Both the position numbers and the translations under genes were made by a program. A model generated the notes under the pieces. That model worked only from the letters and a program-made list of their open reading frames with translations. It made no database searches and had not been told where the DNA came from. This document shows positions 40,145 to 50,484 of a DNA stretch of 64,000 nt, one piece after another (position 1 is the first letter of the stretch; each line of letters begins with the position of its first letter). The stretch lies in the NCBI RefSeq assembly GCF_026151205.1, contig NC_087083.1:1488001-1552000 (forward strand), written 5' to 3'. The stretch is from Bolinopsis microptera. Taxonomy: Eukaryota > Ctenophora > Tentaculata > Lobata > Bolinopsidae.

Positions 40145-40934
40145 ACGGTGTACGAGAAGGGGCCTTACGAAGAAAATATATGCTTTTTAAAAATATATAT
40201 ACTTTTTCAAAAAACATAAATACTTTTTCAAAAAACATATATACTTTTTTAAAAACATATATACTTTTTCAAAAAAACATATGTTTTTTGGAACGTATAT
40301 ATTTGCGGATAAACATGTATTTTTCGTAAGGCCCCTTCTCAAACATGGCGTGTACGAGAAGGTGCCTTGCAAGGCACCTTCTCGTACACGTGCGTAGATG
40401 GACTTAATTTGTAATTAAAAATGGAAAGAACAACCGGACAGCACTACTCAGACTCAGTCTCCTATCTAATCTTAGAAAAAGACTGCGATTTGAGCTGCTA
40501 AGGACCACAGTGATATCCATACAGGGAGATAAAGGAAAGAAGAGGAGGGAAAACCTCGCCATAGCTGAAACAATTTGCAAGAATTCACAGTTAGTTAGAT
40601 TAAGAATAGCTCTAAGCTAAAGCAATGTTGCATCTAGGTAGCTGTAACCCATCCACAGGTAGTAGAGGTGGTTCTACCTGAACATCTGCGGAAAAACATA
40701 TATTTTCCGTAAGGCCCCTTCTTGAACATCACGTGTACGAGAAGGTGCCTTGCAAGGCACCTTCTCGTACACGCCATGTTCGAGAAGGGGCCTTACGAAA
40801 AATATATGTTTATCCGCAAATATATACGTTCCAAAAAACATATGTTTTTTTGAAAAAGTATATATGTTTTTTGAAAAAGTATATATTTTTTGAAAAAGCA
40901 TATATTTTTCGTAAGGCCCCTTCTCGTACACCGT
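40145..40934. mobile_element. Fold-back MITE with internal perfect palindromes
   Basis: Ends ACGGTGTACGAGAAGGGGCC and its inverted copy (to 40,934), flanked by TAGCCATT and AAGCCATT, an 8 bp-type duplication with one mismatch. Each half is a ~240 bp inverted copy of the other and contains AT-rich 'acatatatactttttcaaaa' repeats plus a 42 bp perfect palindrome (40,349-40,390 and 40,732-40,773) whose half begins 'cgtgtacgagaaggtgcctt'. The central ~340 bp is unique. No transposase. The 8 bp flanks suggest hAT mobilisation. Confidence 0.75.
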
Positions 40935-40939
40935 AAGCC

Positions 40940-42076
40940 ATTTGTCAAAATTTAGGTCATGGTATCATGTTATGTGACTATACAATGAGATTATAATCCG
41001 TTGATGTATAATATCTTGGAGTTTATCAGGGGATAAAATTATTTGTAGGTTTATAAACTACCAAAACGCGCGCTGAGTTGGACTCGTTGTATAATAATAA
41101 TGTATAACTATCAGTACATGATACACGATAACGTAAAACTATATAAATCGATAACATATAAGATCAAATAAACCATATGGTACCAAGTTACATTAATTGA
41201 TGAAATCTTTCCATGTTTTAGAATGAAAATCCATACACAAATATTCCTAGCTTTAAGTATGACACACATTATTACATGATAACGAATTGATTTAACGCGC
41301 ATATGCAAAATATATTGTAATTGTATAAGAATCGACCTTGTTTTTTAAAGATTAGTCATTTAAAGTATCGATGAGAAAATCCCTGTACAAATAGCTTCTA
41401 CTTATAATCCGATAATTTATGTTGTATGATGCAATGAAAATACTCATACCGCGCGCGCAGCTTGAACTACGACATACGCAAGCGTTCAGTTGCAAATTAT
41501 AAGGTCTACCGAAGTTTGTAGGGCGCGAAAAATTTTATGTTGACGTGCTCGCGCATTCTGAGTAGTCAGCTCGCGTTGGGATTCCATTGATAATTTTAAA
41601 GTTTTAACATTTTTATACTAAATTCTTTTTTAATTTGGTTCTAAAACGATAAAGCTTGCTTTTTGTGAAACTTTAATGTACTTTCGTAAAATAATTTTGA
41701 TGTGGCAGCGATTTAAAAAAGAAATTAGTTAAAAATTATACAAAAAAATTGGACATTTTTTGATATTAAAACATGTATAACTTGGGCTGTGTTGACAGTA
41801 GAAAAATTAATTAACCTCTATCCGACAGCTTTAAAAGTTTTCTAGGCGCCGCGCAAATCCACGCGCGCATTTTAGCGTGTCAAAATCGTTTAAAACTAGA
41901 ATTAGTTGATGAAGGAGCATAATGCAGATCATACGTTGTATCACTTGACCATTGCATGTTACATGTTACTGGTCTGGCCCGACATAGCACGTGCCATCGT
42001 GGCATTTCGGGAAGAAAGCGGCGCGTTACTTTAGACGAGTAACATCCGTCAATTAAGAGTATCACCTGTTAACCAT
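40940..42076. other. No gene; eroded P1-arm fragment at the right
   Basis: AT-rich. At 41,965-42,060 'ggcatttcgggaagaaagcg' and 'aacatccgtcaatt' resemble ~760-830 of the P1 arm, placing another fragment of that dispersed repeat beside a MITE-A copy. Confidence 0.4.
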
Positions 42077-42952
42077 TAGTAGATGCTTTTACGGGCATTG
42101 TCTGCTCGATACGCTAGGGACCCCAGATACACCTTACTAGACGTATTTTTGACCGTAGAATCGATTGAAAGTAGTTTCAAAATGATTGGACTCATTTTTC
42201 TTGATGAAAATCGCGAAAAACCGATTTTTGGGCCAAAAATAGGCCAAAAAACCATGTTTTTTGATATTTTGAGCAAGTTAATTTTGTTGGAATGTCGGCA
42301 AAACTTGCATGGAGATAGCTAAAAGACAGCCGCACAAGATGGTATAAAAATAAAACAAATCCCTCTATTTTTTCTAAGGTAAAAATCCAAAAAAGTGGTA
42401 AAAATTTTGACTTTTTTGCTTGAAGTTTGAATAATTTTTTGCAGTTGTATTAAATCAACTCAAAAATAGTCACATCGTGTTTGCCTAAATTTTTCCTTTC
42501 TGAGAAGTACCCACTTCATATACTTTATCGAAGTTTGAATATTGTCAAATATTCAAACTTGGCAAGCGTTTTTGCCAAATTTTCGACGCGCACTACGCGC
42601 AAAAGCATTTAGTTGTTATCAATTGGCACCCGCGCGTTCATCATAAATTTAAAACAGCTATAACTCAGCGAGATTATGTCCGTTCTAGCTCATATTTTCA
42701 CACCAAATAGAAAATGATGTGATCTTATTGCTGACAAAATATGAATATAATTACTCTATTTGCCTTAGAGTAATAGACTGTCAAAGTTTAAAACGCGCAT
42801 TGGTATAGCACGTGACTAATAAGGCCAAATCTATACTTCTTAACATGTTATCGATCCTTAGACATCATACTATTGTGTCCAATTAGCGGTTTAGTTAGGT
42901 CTCTAAACTCGTAGCAGAAAACACGCCTTTTTGCCCGTAAGAGCCTCTACTA
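42077..42952 (+). mobile_element. MITE-A, complete reference copy
   Basis: 876 bp bounded by 'tagtagatgcttttacgggc' and 'gcccgtaagagcctctacta', a ~21 bp terminal inverted repeat with two mismatches. The interior holds 'tgtctgctcg' near the left end and 'gccttagagtaatagactgtc', 'atagcacgtgactaataagg' near the right. There is no open frame above ~80 codons. Flanks are CAT|...|CAT if the ends are as stated, or TA if the terminal TA belongs to the target, so the superfamily is undecided. Confidence 0.8.
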
Positions 42953-42994
42953 CATGGGTATTGGGTCTATTTGTATCATTCAGGTCGCGTCGTG

Positions 42995-43341
42995 GGCTCT
43001 TACTAAATCGCTCGCCCAAAAATTTCACGTGACTTTGGTTTTTTTGGTTTTGCCGCCGTACAAAACGGTTTTACATAAACCCTAATCCCAACCCTAACCC
43101 TAACCATAACCCCAAAGCTATCCATAATCTTAACCACAACCCTTACCCTAACCCGAGCCCTAAATAATCGAATTCACGTTTTACTAGCCTGTCACGTGAC
43201 CAAAACGGTTTTTTGCCCATAACTCTCCAGGGAAGCATTTTAACCCTACGTCATGGGGGGTGGTTCGGAATCAGCGTCCAAAAATACACCGATCTTGAAC
43301 CGAATTTTCTTAAAATTTGGGCGAGCGATTTAGTAGGAGCG
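42995..43341. mobile_element. Mutator-like MITE with telomere-like repeats, copy 1
   Basis: 347 bp with ends GGCTCTTACTAAATCGCTCG and the inverted 'cgagcgatttagtaggagcg'. It is flanked by the exact 9 bp repeat CGCGTCGTG (42,986-42,994 and 43,342-43,350), the size typical of Mutator-like elements. The interior carries a degenerate CCCTAA array (~43,078-43,172) and the palindromic CACGTGAC. Noncoding. Confidence 0.75.
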
Positions 43342-43615
43342 CGCGTCGTGACATAGTCATAAGTAAATTAAACAATTGCGCGGTAATCGTGAATCGGTAA
43401 ACAAGCTGATATGCCCATTTTACAGCATGAACTAACATGAGACAAAATAAAATATTGACTCACAATGCGATGTCAATCTTTCAATTCACAGCTTGGCGAG
43501 GCCCAGTCTAGTGGTGAATTTTTACCAAACTAGCGAAGCGCAATGTTGAATGTGATTGCGAGAATTGACGGGTGACACTCGTAAAATATTTATTCCATAT
43601 ATTGGAGTCCAACTC
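43342..43615. other. No gene; P1-arm-like fragment
   Basis: 'gcgatgtcaatctttcaatt' and 'cagcttggcgagg' resemble ~1,367-1,400 of the P1 arm ('acgatgtcaatcttcgcagt'). Confidence 0.35.
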
Positions 43616-43931
43616 GGCTTTTACTGATTCGCTCGCCCAAAAATTTCACGTGACTTTGGTTTTTATGGTTTTGCAGCCGTACAAAACGGTTTTACATAAA
43701 TCCTAATCCCAACCCTAACCCTAACCATAACCCCGAAGTTAACCATAACCCTTTCCACAAGCATAACCCTAACCCGGGCCCTAAACAATCGAATTCGTAT
43801 TTTACTAGCCTGGGGGTGATTCGGAATCAGCGTCCAAAAATACACCGATTTAGAATTAGATCACTTTCATGCCCCAAAGGGCCTTTTCACAAGAATTTCC
43901 TTAAAATTTGGGCGAGCGATTTAGTAGAAGC
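43616..43931. mobile_element. Mutator-like MITE with telomere-like repeats, copy 2
   Basis: Same termini ('ggcttttactgattcgctcg' and 'gagcgatttagtagaagc') and the same degenerate CCCTAA block (~43,692-43,790), but about 30 bp shorter than copy 1. Its right end directly abuts the AAGCGCTT arm ('ggtagaaaagcg'). I see no target duplication here. Confidence 0.65.
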
Positions 43932-46900
43932 GGTAGAAAAGCGATCATAAGCGCCTATAAGCGCTTTTAAAGGACCAGTTAACTGAAAAATTTGTAGTCT
44001 CCAATTTGGCTAAGATTTAAATCAGCTGTGACAAACTGGTAAAAAATTGTATCGCCGAAAGAACCAACTCTCTAGCTTACGTGTAACGCGTGTTATTGCA
44101 ATAATAAGCTGTGGCCGCGTGACGTCATAAAGTCCCTCAGTGCGCGCTGGCATAGCGTAATACAATGCACAAATGTTTATCATCGTCAATAAAACACGTG
44201 TAACTCACTCAAATTTTAGAGTTATGACTATTTCCCTAGTTCTCCAAAATCCTTATAGTTTTGGCTATCACCCTAACTATATGAATAGCTGATTGGATGT
44301 ACAGTGCTCACGTCAGGATTTTAAACAGTGACATAAGTTCTTGAACAGTGGCTGGTGAATGTACGGTTAGAAAGTTTCTGCTATTACAATTAGTTATGTC
44401 ATATGTGATAATTTTTGATTGTTTTCATTGCTTCATTAAAACGAAGGGAGACTGTACCGATTATTTTTCCCCAGTCCATGAAACTAATACACAAAATAAT
44501 GTGCTATATATTAAATATAGCTGATCAGAGTGTAACTCTGTAATATAATATTACAGTTGTTCGGAAGAATGCGAGCAGTCGAATGGTTCGCTGTCCTAAA
44601 AGACATAGTTCCGAGAGCAATTATATTTTTAGCATAGCGAAATTTCTTACTTTAATCCACACGTGCCAGACAGTACAGGAGACAAGAAGTCTGGCTATTT
44701 TACGGCCGTTCTCATGGGACCATTAGTAGAAGTAGCTCCTATCAGAACGGTGCCGTGGGAACTGAAAAATACCCGGTCTACTAAATACTGATTGGAGTGT
44801 ACAGTGTGCGGAGTGTTTTGAATTTGACTTACCTAGTTATCGTCCTACTTGTATGATCATCGGTACTTACCATAAATAAACTACAGGTAAATTTAAATAC
44901 CAAGTGCAAACGTGTTCAGTCAATCGACCCACTGAACAACTATAGAATTTCCAAGACCCTATTATTCTTTGACCCTATTATTCTTTGGCCATATGTATTA
45001 CGGCACGATCGATTCTTAGATGGCTAAACGACAAACGTTAATCTATACAATTCTTAAACTATGAGATAGCACTTTAATCTAAAAATACACTTTTTATATT
45101 ACTCCTGATTTTTACATTTCAATTTTCACGTAAAACATTGTAGCCATAGGTTGATCATGGACACTGACAGCTTAATTTTAGATAATAATGATTTATGAGT
45201 TTCTCTAAAGTTAACTCTAAACTTGTGTAGTCCAGTCATTTATGGACATTTATGGAATTGAACCTGCAAATTTTCGTATACTCACGAAATTTTGCAAAGA
45301 CCTTCCCAAAAGTATGAATAAACGATTTTCGGTTGGAGACATATTGACCACGCCGATATTGACCCAATAACGTAACCGACCTTTTGTTTCTGAAGGTCGT
45401 AGAGACTTCTAAATAGGCTGAAACGAAGCGGCATATGCATGTTTATATAGGAGTAACTGAGCAACACATGGCCTAAAATCCTTACTTTTCGAGAAATTTG
45501 CCAAAAACCATTTTGGGCGTGGTGCTGAGCCCATTTTCGATAGGATCGTGATAGAGTCTTTAGACAGGGTGCAAAAGAACCGCAATTAGCATATTTATAT
45601 ATGACTTACGAAGAAACAGATGCCTTAAAGTGCTTACTTTTTCAGTTATTGGCGAAAAACTGATTTCCGGTTCCAGAAATCATGCAAAAATATGGGTATC
45701 TTGTAAATTGGGCTATGAAGGCCCTACAGATTTTTGAATGGGTGCAAATTGTGCAGAATGGCCATGTTTATATACAACTTATGAAGCAACATGTACCCTA
45801 AAACACTTACTTTTCGAGTTATTTGGGGGAGAACCATTGTATTATGTCCATTTTTACCTGTAAAATACAGTCTCACGAGCTCTTCTGTGCGCGCAAGGGA
45901 CTTTATGACGTCATCGCCAAAATAATACAAACGGTAATTACACGCGTTAGAGAGCAGTTAGAGATTTAGGAATTTCGACTCGTTGCTCAGTTTGCTATTT
46001 GTCACAATCTGTCAAAATATGAGGATAACTTTTTTTTGAGTTAACTGGTCCTTTAAATCCTGATTCTGCCGGTGACCCCAGGTTGCACAAAAAAGCACTT
46101 ATAACTATAAGCGGGCACACTGATTTCCAGTTCTGACCAGGTTAAGGGGAATTGAGAAATCTCTTATAAGCGCAGCATTAAAAAAGCGCTAATGAGCGCT
46201 TTTTAATTCCGGGCACTCCCCCGTTCCGACCAGGTTAGTGGCAGCATTGAAAAAGCGCTTATAAGCGCTTTCTAATTCTTGCCAACCAGGCCATGGGTGA
46301 TAGGAAAAGCGGTAGAAAAGCGATCATAAGCGCTTTTAAATCCTGACTCTGCCGTGTACCCCAGGTTGCTCAGAAAAGCACTTATAAGCGGGCACTCTGA
46401 TTTCCAGTTCCGACCAGGTTAGGGGCAGCATTTAAAAAGCGCCTCTGAGCGCTTTTTAATTCCGGGCACTCCCCCGTTCCGACCAGGTTAGTGGCAGCAT
46501 TGAAAAAGCGCTTATAAGCGCTTTCTAATTCTTGCCAACCAGGCCATGGGTGATAGGAAAAGCGGTAGAAAAGCGATCATAAGCGCTTTCAATTCCGGGC
46601 ACACCCCTGTTCCGAACAGGTTAGGGGCAGCATTGAAAAAACGCTTATAAGCGCTTTATAATTCTTGCCAACCAGGCCATGGGTGATAGAAAAAGCGGTA
46701 GAAAAGCGATCATAAGCGCCTATAAGCGCTTTTAAATCCTGACTCTGCCGGTGCACCCCAGGTTGCTCAGAAAAGCACATGCAAGTTCCGACCAGGTTAA
46801 GGGGAATTGAGAAATCGCTTATAAGCGCTTTTTAATTCCGGGCACTCCCCCGTTCCGACCAGGTTAGTGGCAGCATTGAAAAAGCGCTTATAAGCGCTTT

Positions 46901-47782
46901 TTAATTCCGGGCACTCCCCTGTTCCGAACAGGTTAGGGGCAGCATTGAAAAAACGCTTATAAGCGCTTTATAATTCTTGCCAACCAGGCCATGGGTGATA
47001 GAAAAAGCGGTAGAAAAGCGATCATAAGCGCCTATAAGCGCTTTTAAATCCTGACTCTGCCGGTGCACCCCAGGTTGCTCAGAAAAGCACATGAAAGTTC
47101 CAACCAGGTTAAGGGGAATTGAGAAATCGCTTATAAGCGCTTTTAAATTCCGGGCACTTCCCCGTTCCGACCAGGCTAGGGGCAGCATCGAAAAAGCGCT
47201 TATAAGCGCTTTTTAATTCCTGCTCACCTGGCCATGGATGATAGGAAAAGCGGTAAAAGCGGTGAAATAGCGATGAATTAGCCGTTATAAGCGATTTCTA
47301 AAAAAACGCTTATAATCGATTATAAGCGGTTATAAGATGTAATATAGCGTTTTCCTGACTCAATTTTAAAAGCGCTTATAAGCGCTTTATTTGCGCTTTA
47401 CAAACAGCTAAATTGCACCCCAATTATAAGCATTTATAATCGCTTATAAATGGTTCAAAAAAGCGCCTACGAATCGCTTATCCGGCCAACCGCTTATCCA
47501 CCCGTTTTTGGCGCCAATCCTACTGGAAAACCGCTTTCAAATCGCTCAGCGACGCTAGTAAGCGCTTAAAAGCGCTTATAAGCGCTTTTAAATTAAAAAA
47601 AGCGCTTTTTTGAATTATGACACCAATTATAGTCGATTATAAGCGCATTTTTTTTGAACCGTTTATAATCGTAAAAAAAGCGATTGTAAACGGTTTTTTA
47701 AAAAAAAGCGCCGAAAAAGCGCTCAATAAGCGATTATCGGCGACGATCATAAAATATCGTTTATGGAAACTTGCCCAAATTT
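43932..47782 (-). repeat. Right inverted arm, AAGCGCTT array
   Basis: Reverse complement of 29,638-31,195. It starts at 'ggtagaaaagcgatcataag', is interrupted after ~38 bp by the TTAA-flanked element (43,971-46,052), and resumes to the outer end 'ggaaacttgcccaaatttta'. Excluding the insertion it is ~1.77 kb against ~1.56 kb for the left arm, because the tandem part has extra units. The outer ~540 bp is nearly identical to the left arm. Inward-facing frames (46,589-46,780 and 46,901-47,188, minus) give the same KALI-containing peptide as the left arm. Confidence 0.9.
43971..46052. mobile_element. TTAA-flanked, piggyBac-like non-autonomous transposon
   Basis: 2,082 bp with termini AGGACCAGTTAACT and AGTTAACTGGTCCT, flanked on both sides by TTAA (43,967-43,970 and 46,053-46,056). 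Uninterrupted repeat units elsewhere read 'gcgcttttaaatcctg', which is exactly the empty site. TTAA duplication is diagnostic of piggyBac-type insertion. Subterminal regions are imperfectly inverted for ~180 bp ('gactttatgacgtca' on the right versus 'tgacgtcataaagtcc' on the left). Three diverged repeats ('cttacttttcgag') lie at 45,390-45,840. No transposase frame is present. A left-end fragment of the family is at 15,992. Confidence 0.85.
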
Positions 47783-47784
47783 TA

Positions 47785-48182
47785 TCAGCTCTTATTATTT
47801 GACGCTGCTCCTAATATATTATAATTCGAAAATATCTGGCTTTTGACGCAATAGTTACACAGTTATATAACTACTGTTTTATAGGCCAATAAGGAAACAC
47901 ACCACTGAAACAAACCTCGGACCCTTTATTCAATTCAAGGCACTAAACGCAAAACGACCACTGAACGACCACTGAACAAGTAAGTCATTAAAAATATTAA
48001 TTGAAATTTGATAATTATGTACCACGAGAGCTGTGTGATAATATAAGAACCTTGATACGCGCGAAAAGTGGCATGCAACGTATGTCAATAAGAACCTATG
48101 TTGATCCTGGAATGTTGGATCTTTCAATCTGCATCAATCCCCTTACAGCTGATTTCATTTCAGAGATATCAATTGATCAACA
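47785..48182 (+). promoter_or_regulatory. Presumed promoter and 5' UTR of the NERD-helicase gene
   Basis: Upstream of the start codon there is a TATA-like 'atatattataa' (~47,814). A good splice-donor match, ACAA|GTAAGT, begins at 47,980, and acceptors follow at 'ccccttacag' (to ~48,148) and 'tttcatttcag' (to 48,163). A ~184 nt intron in the 5' UTR would place the start codon 20 nt into the next exon. Inferred from consensus only. Confidence 0.35.
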
Positions 48183-49406
48183 ATGGATAACTATTTGGAA
48201 AATGGAAAACAAATATACGAAGAATATTGCTCAACATCTGAAAACCTGCCCACAATGCTTCCAAGAGCACCGGAGCAGACCTACATTGATGTATATCCAG
48301 ATGAAGATCAGCCCGGTCCCAGCTTTACAGATGACAGAAGACATCAATTAGACTACGAGACTGAAGTTAAGGTGTATAGGGCTTTGGAAGAGGTAGATGG
48401 AAACTTCATTGTTCTTCACAGTTTCAAATACACGCATCATCAATATCGTTTGTGTGCAGGTAAAAGTCATATCCGAAAAGGATGTTCTAATTGTAAAGGC
48501 AAAAATGCAGAAAATCAGGAGGGGGAAAGTGACTTTCTCATCATTTGTGCGGACAGTTTCATTATCATCGAGGTAAAGAACATGGATAATGTTGGAGAGG
48601 TTTTGGAATGTGAACCAGACTTCCACCTGTGTTCAATTGGCGAGGACTGGCAACCTCAGTGTAACAGAGACCAGCAGTTGAAAGCATTAATCGGAACGTT
48701 CCAGAAATCAGTCAAACAAAGAAACAAGATTGTGGAACTGATCAAGTGTATGGATAAGGATGCAAAAATTCTTCAGTTTACTGCCTATCCTAATTTTAGT
48801 AAACAGTTTAAAGATGAGTTTAAATTTAGTGAGATTACAGAACTCCCGTTAAGTGATGATGAACTGTCAACTATCATATTTGAAGAGGACCTTTGTCGCA
48901 ACGAACTTGATGCTGCTTGGTGGGCAGCAAATGTAACTCTGGCCAATTATTCATCTTCAGATTCCCATGAGAGAGTAAGGAACATTTTGTTAGCTATTTG
49001 GGCCACAGAGAGAAACACGTGTGATAAATCCAAGTGCAGTTTAGGACGATGTATTATGGATGTCAACAAACAACTTAAGGAAGGTCGCATTACTTTTGAG
49101 CCTAAAAAAGGTAAAAACCGTAATCAAAATCCCGCAGTTGTCAAAGCTCCCGATGTTATCAGAAACAATTCTAATGTGGAAAACCTAACAGTAGAACAAC
49201 ACAATGCTTTTGAGTCAAAAGAGAATTTGTTGTTGATTAACGGTCCCGCAGGGGCGGGCAAAACTGTCATATTGTGTGGTAAAATACTGCAACTGTTAGA
49301 GTCTGATAAGAACAATAAAGTTGTGGTATTTAAGTTTACTGGAGAAGGGAACAATTCACAGCATTATCAAAGTGCGTTAGATAACGCTAGTATAAAATCG
49401 AACTGA
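48183..49406 (+). CDS. NERD nuclease-helicase protein, N-terminal part (frameshifted)
   Basis: This 407-codon frame begins at an ATG in 'caacaATGg'. Residues ~56-170 look like a NERD (nuclease-related) domain of the PD-(D/E)XK fold: E59/E61, then GESD (D117), then IIIEVKN (E130, K132), then RDQQLKAL (162-169). Residues 334-343 (NLTVEQHNAF) fit a Q-motif and 354-361 (GPAGAGKT) is a Walker A, the start of a superfamily-1 (UvrD-like) helicase. The frame ends at a TGA soon after the A run in 'tataaaatcg'. One extra A there would join it to the next frame, which supplies the remaining helicase motifs. Known NERD proteins pair with helicase or kinase domains, mostly in microbes; a nucleic-acid processing or defence role is inference. 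It may be a recent pseudogene, an allele or a sequencing error. No other exon is evident. Confidence 0.75.
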   Translation: MDNYLENGKQIYEEYCSTSENLPTMLPRAPEQTYIDVYPDEDQPGPSFTDDRRHQLDYETEVKVYRALEEVDGNFIVLHSFKYTHHQYRLCAGKSHIRKGCSNCKGKNAENQEGESDFLIICADSFIIIEVKNMDNVGEVLECEPDFHLCSIGEDWQPQCNRDQQLKALIGTFQKSVKQRNKIVELIKCMDKDAKILQFTAYPNFSKQFKDEFKFSEITELPLSDDELSTIIFEEDLCRNELDAAWWAANVTLANYSSSDSHERVRNILLAIWATERNTCDKSKCSLGRCIMDVNKQLKEGRITFEPKKGKNRNQNPAVVKAPDVIRNNSNVENLTVEQHNAFESKENLLLINGPAGAGKTVILCGKILQLLESDKNNKVVVFKFTGEGNNSQHYQSALDNASIKSN

Positions 49407-49465
49407 TAAGCGCAGATGAAGATGATCACACTCCAGAACAACTAGCTAATCTTATAACAAAGTGT

Positions 49466-50350
49466 TTGTGTAGTGTTATTATTGTCGAGATACCAGGTTA
49501 TGAAGATACCACATATTTAACAAATAGACTCAGTGTACTAAGTGGTTATAATTTGTTTGTTGATGATATACAGACAGTAATTAGATATAATACCACAGCT
49601 GAAAAGTGGACTTTATTGATTAACAAGTTAAAAGACTTATCAGCAGATAAGATTGTGTGGATAGCATATGATATTGTCCAGGTTTGGGCGCTAACAGACA
49701 CAGATCTCATTTCAATAGTAGCTAATGTAATTACTGATACATTAGCACCTCATCAGAGGACTACTTTATCTAGTAACTTGAGAAATACACATGATTTATC
49801 GAATATTTTATCTGTAATCAGAGATCAATTCGTTAAGTTATGTTCTCTTAAATCAGATATTTTAGATATTATTTTACCTTCACAATCACCAGGACACTTT
49901 ATACACGGTACATTGCCTGTTATACATGTTTTTAATAATCGTAATGTTGATAGTATTGTACGTGTTATTAATATTGATTTAGATAGATTGTGTGCTACAC
50001 ATGAATTAGAATATTCTGATATAGGTATAGTACATACTAATTACACTAGTAGTGTAGTACCACTAGTTGAGGACAGTGTTAATATGAGATGTAATGACAC
50101 TGCTAGTAAGATTGCAGTGTGTCACAGTAGGTATTGTGCCTCTAGTGAGTGGCCTGCTGTAATAGTACTGTGTAAAGTGTGGGGTAGTGAGGAGAAGGAC
50201 CTGACTACACTTTACTTAGCGTTATCAAGAGCACGTGTACACTGCTCTGTTGTTATATTCCCAGAGGAGGGTGAAACATTAGACGAATCACCTTACATGT
50301 TACATTTGTTACATAATCTGAGTAACTACGCTCGCATTATACGATATTAG
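49466..50350 (+). CDS. NERD nuclease-helicase protein, C-terminal helicase part
   Basis: The frame is open upstream of its first ATG back to the A run at ~49,393, reading IELISADEDDHTPEQLANLI before MCSVIIVEIP, so the ATG at 49,466 is probably not a true start. LFVDDIQ (residues 30-36) matches Walker B/motif II of SF1 helicases. TTLSSNLRNTHDLSNIL (99-115) resembles motif IV. SSEWPAVIVL (226-235) followed by LYLALSRARV (249-258) matches the UvrD C-terminal motifs V-VI with the arginine finger. With the preceding frame this gives a protein of roughly 720 residues. Both halves have similar AT-rich codon use, which supports one split gene. It lies ~400 bp outside the 18 kb inverted-repeat structure and is followed by a tRNA-like SINE. 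Confidence 0.7.
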   Translation: MCSVIIVEIPGYEDTTYLTNRLSVLSGYNLFVDDIQTVIRYNTTAEKWTLLINKLKDLSADKIVWIAYDIVQVWALTDTDLISIVANVITDTLAPHQRTTLSSNLRNTHDLSNILSVIRDQFVKLCSLKSDILDIILPSQSPGHFIHGTLPVIHVFNNRNVDSIVRVINIDLDRLCATHELEYSDIGIVHTNYTSSVVPLVEDSVNMRCNDTASKIAVCHSRYCASSEWPAVIVLCKVWGSEEKDLTTLYLALSRARVHCSVVIFPEEGETLDESPYMLHLLHNLSNYARIIRY

Positions 50351-50484
50351 ATATGATGTTACTGTGTAATAACGTTAGTGGGTGACTAGTTCTATTGTTA
50401 TGAAACATGTATACATAAGCCTTGAATACGTGATAGCTCAACAATGAGTGAACTTTTACGAACTAATTACCGATTTTTGAAAAC

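Noticed and set aside
48001-48351. 116-codon frame overlapping the helicase start
   Set aside because: It begins at TTG, is out of frame with the NERD domain, and its overlap with the clear NERD coding sequence makes it a likely shadow.
47785-50350. NERD-helicase as cargo of the 18 kb inverted-repeat structure
   Set aside because: The gene starts ~400 bp outside the right outer boundary, so it is a neighbour, not an internal gene, unless the element is larger than it appears.
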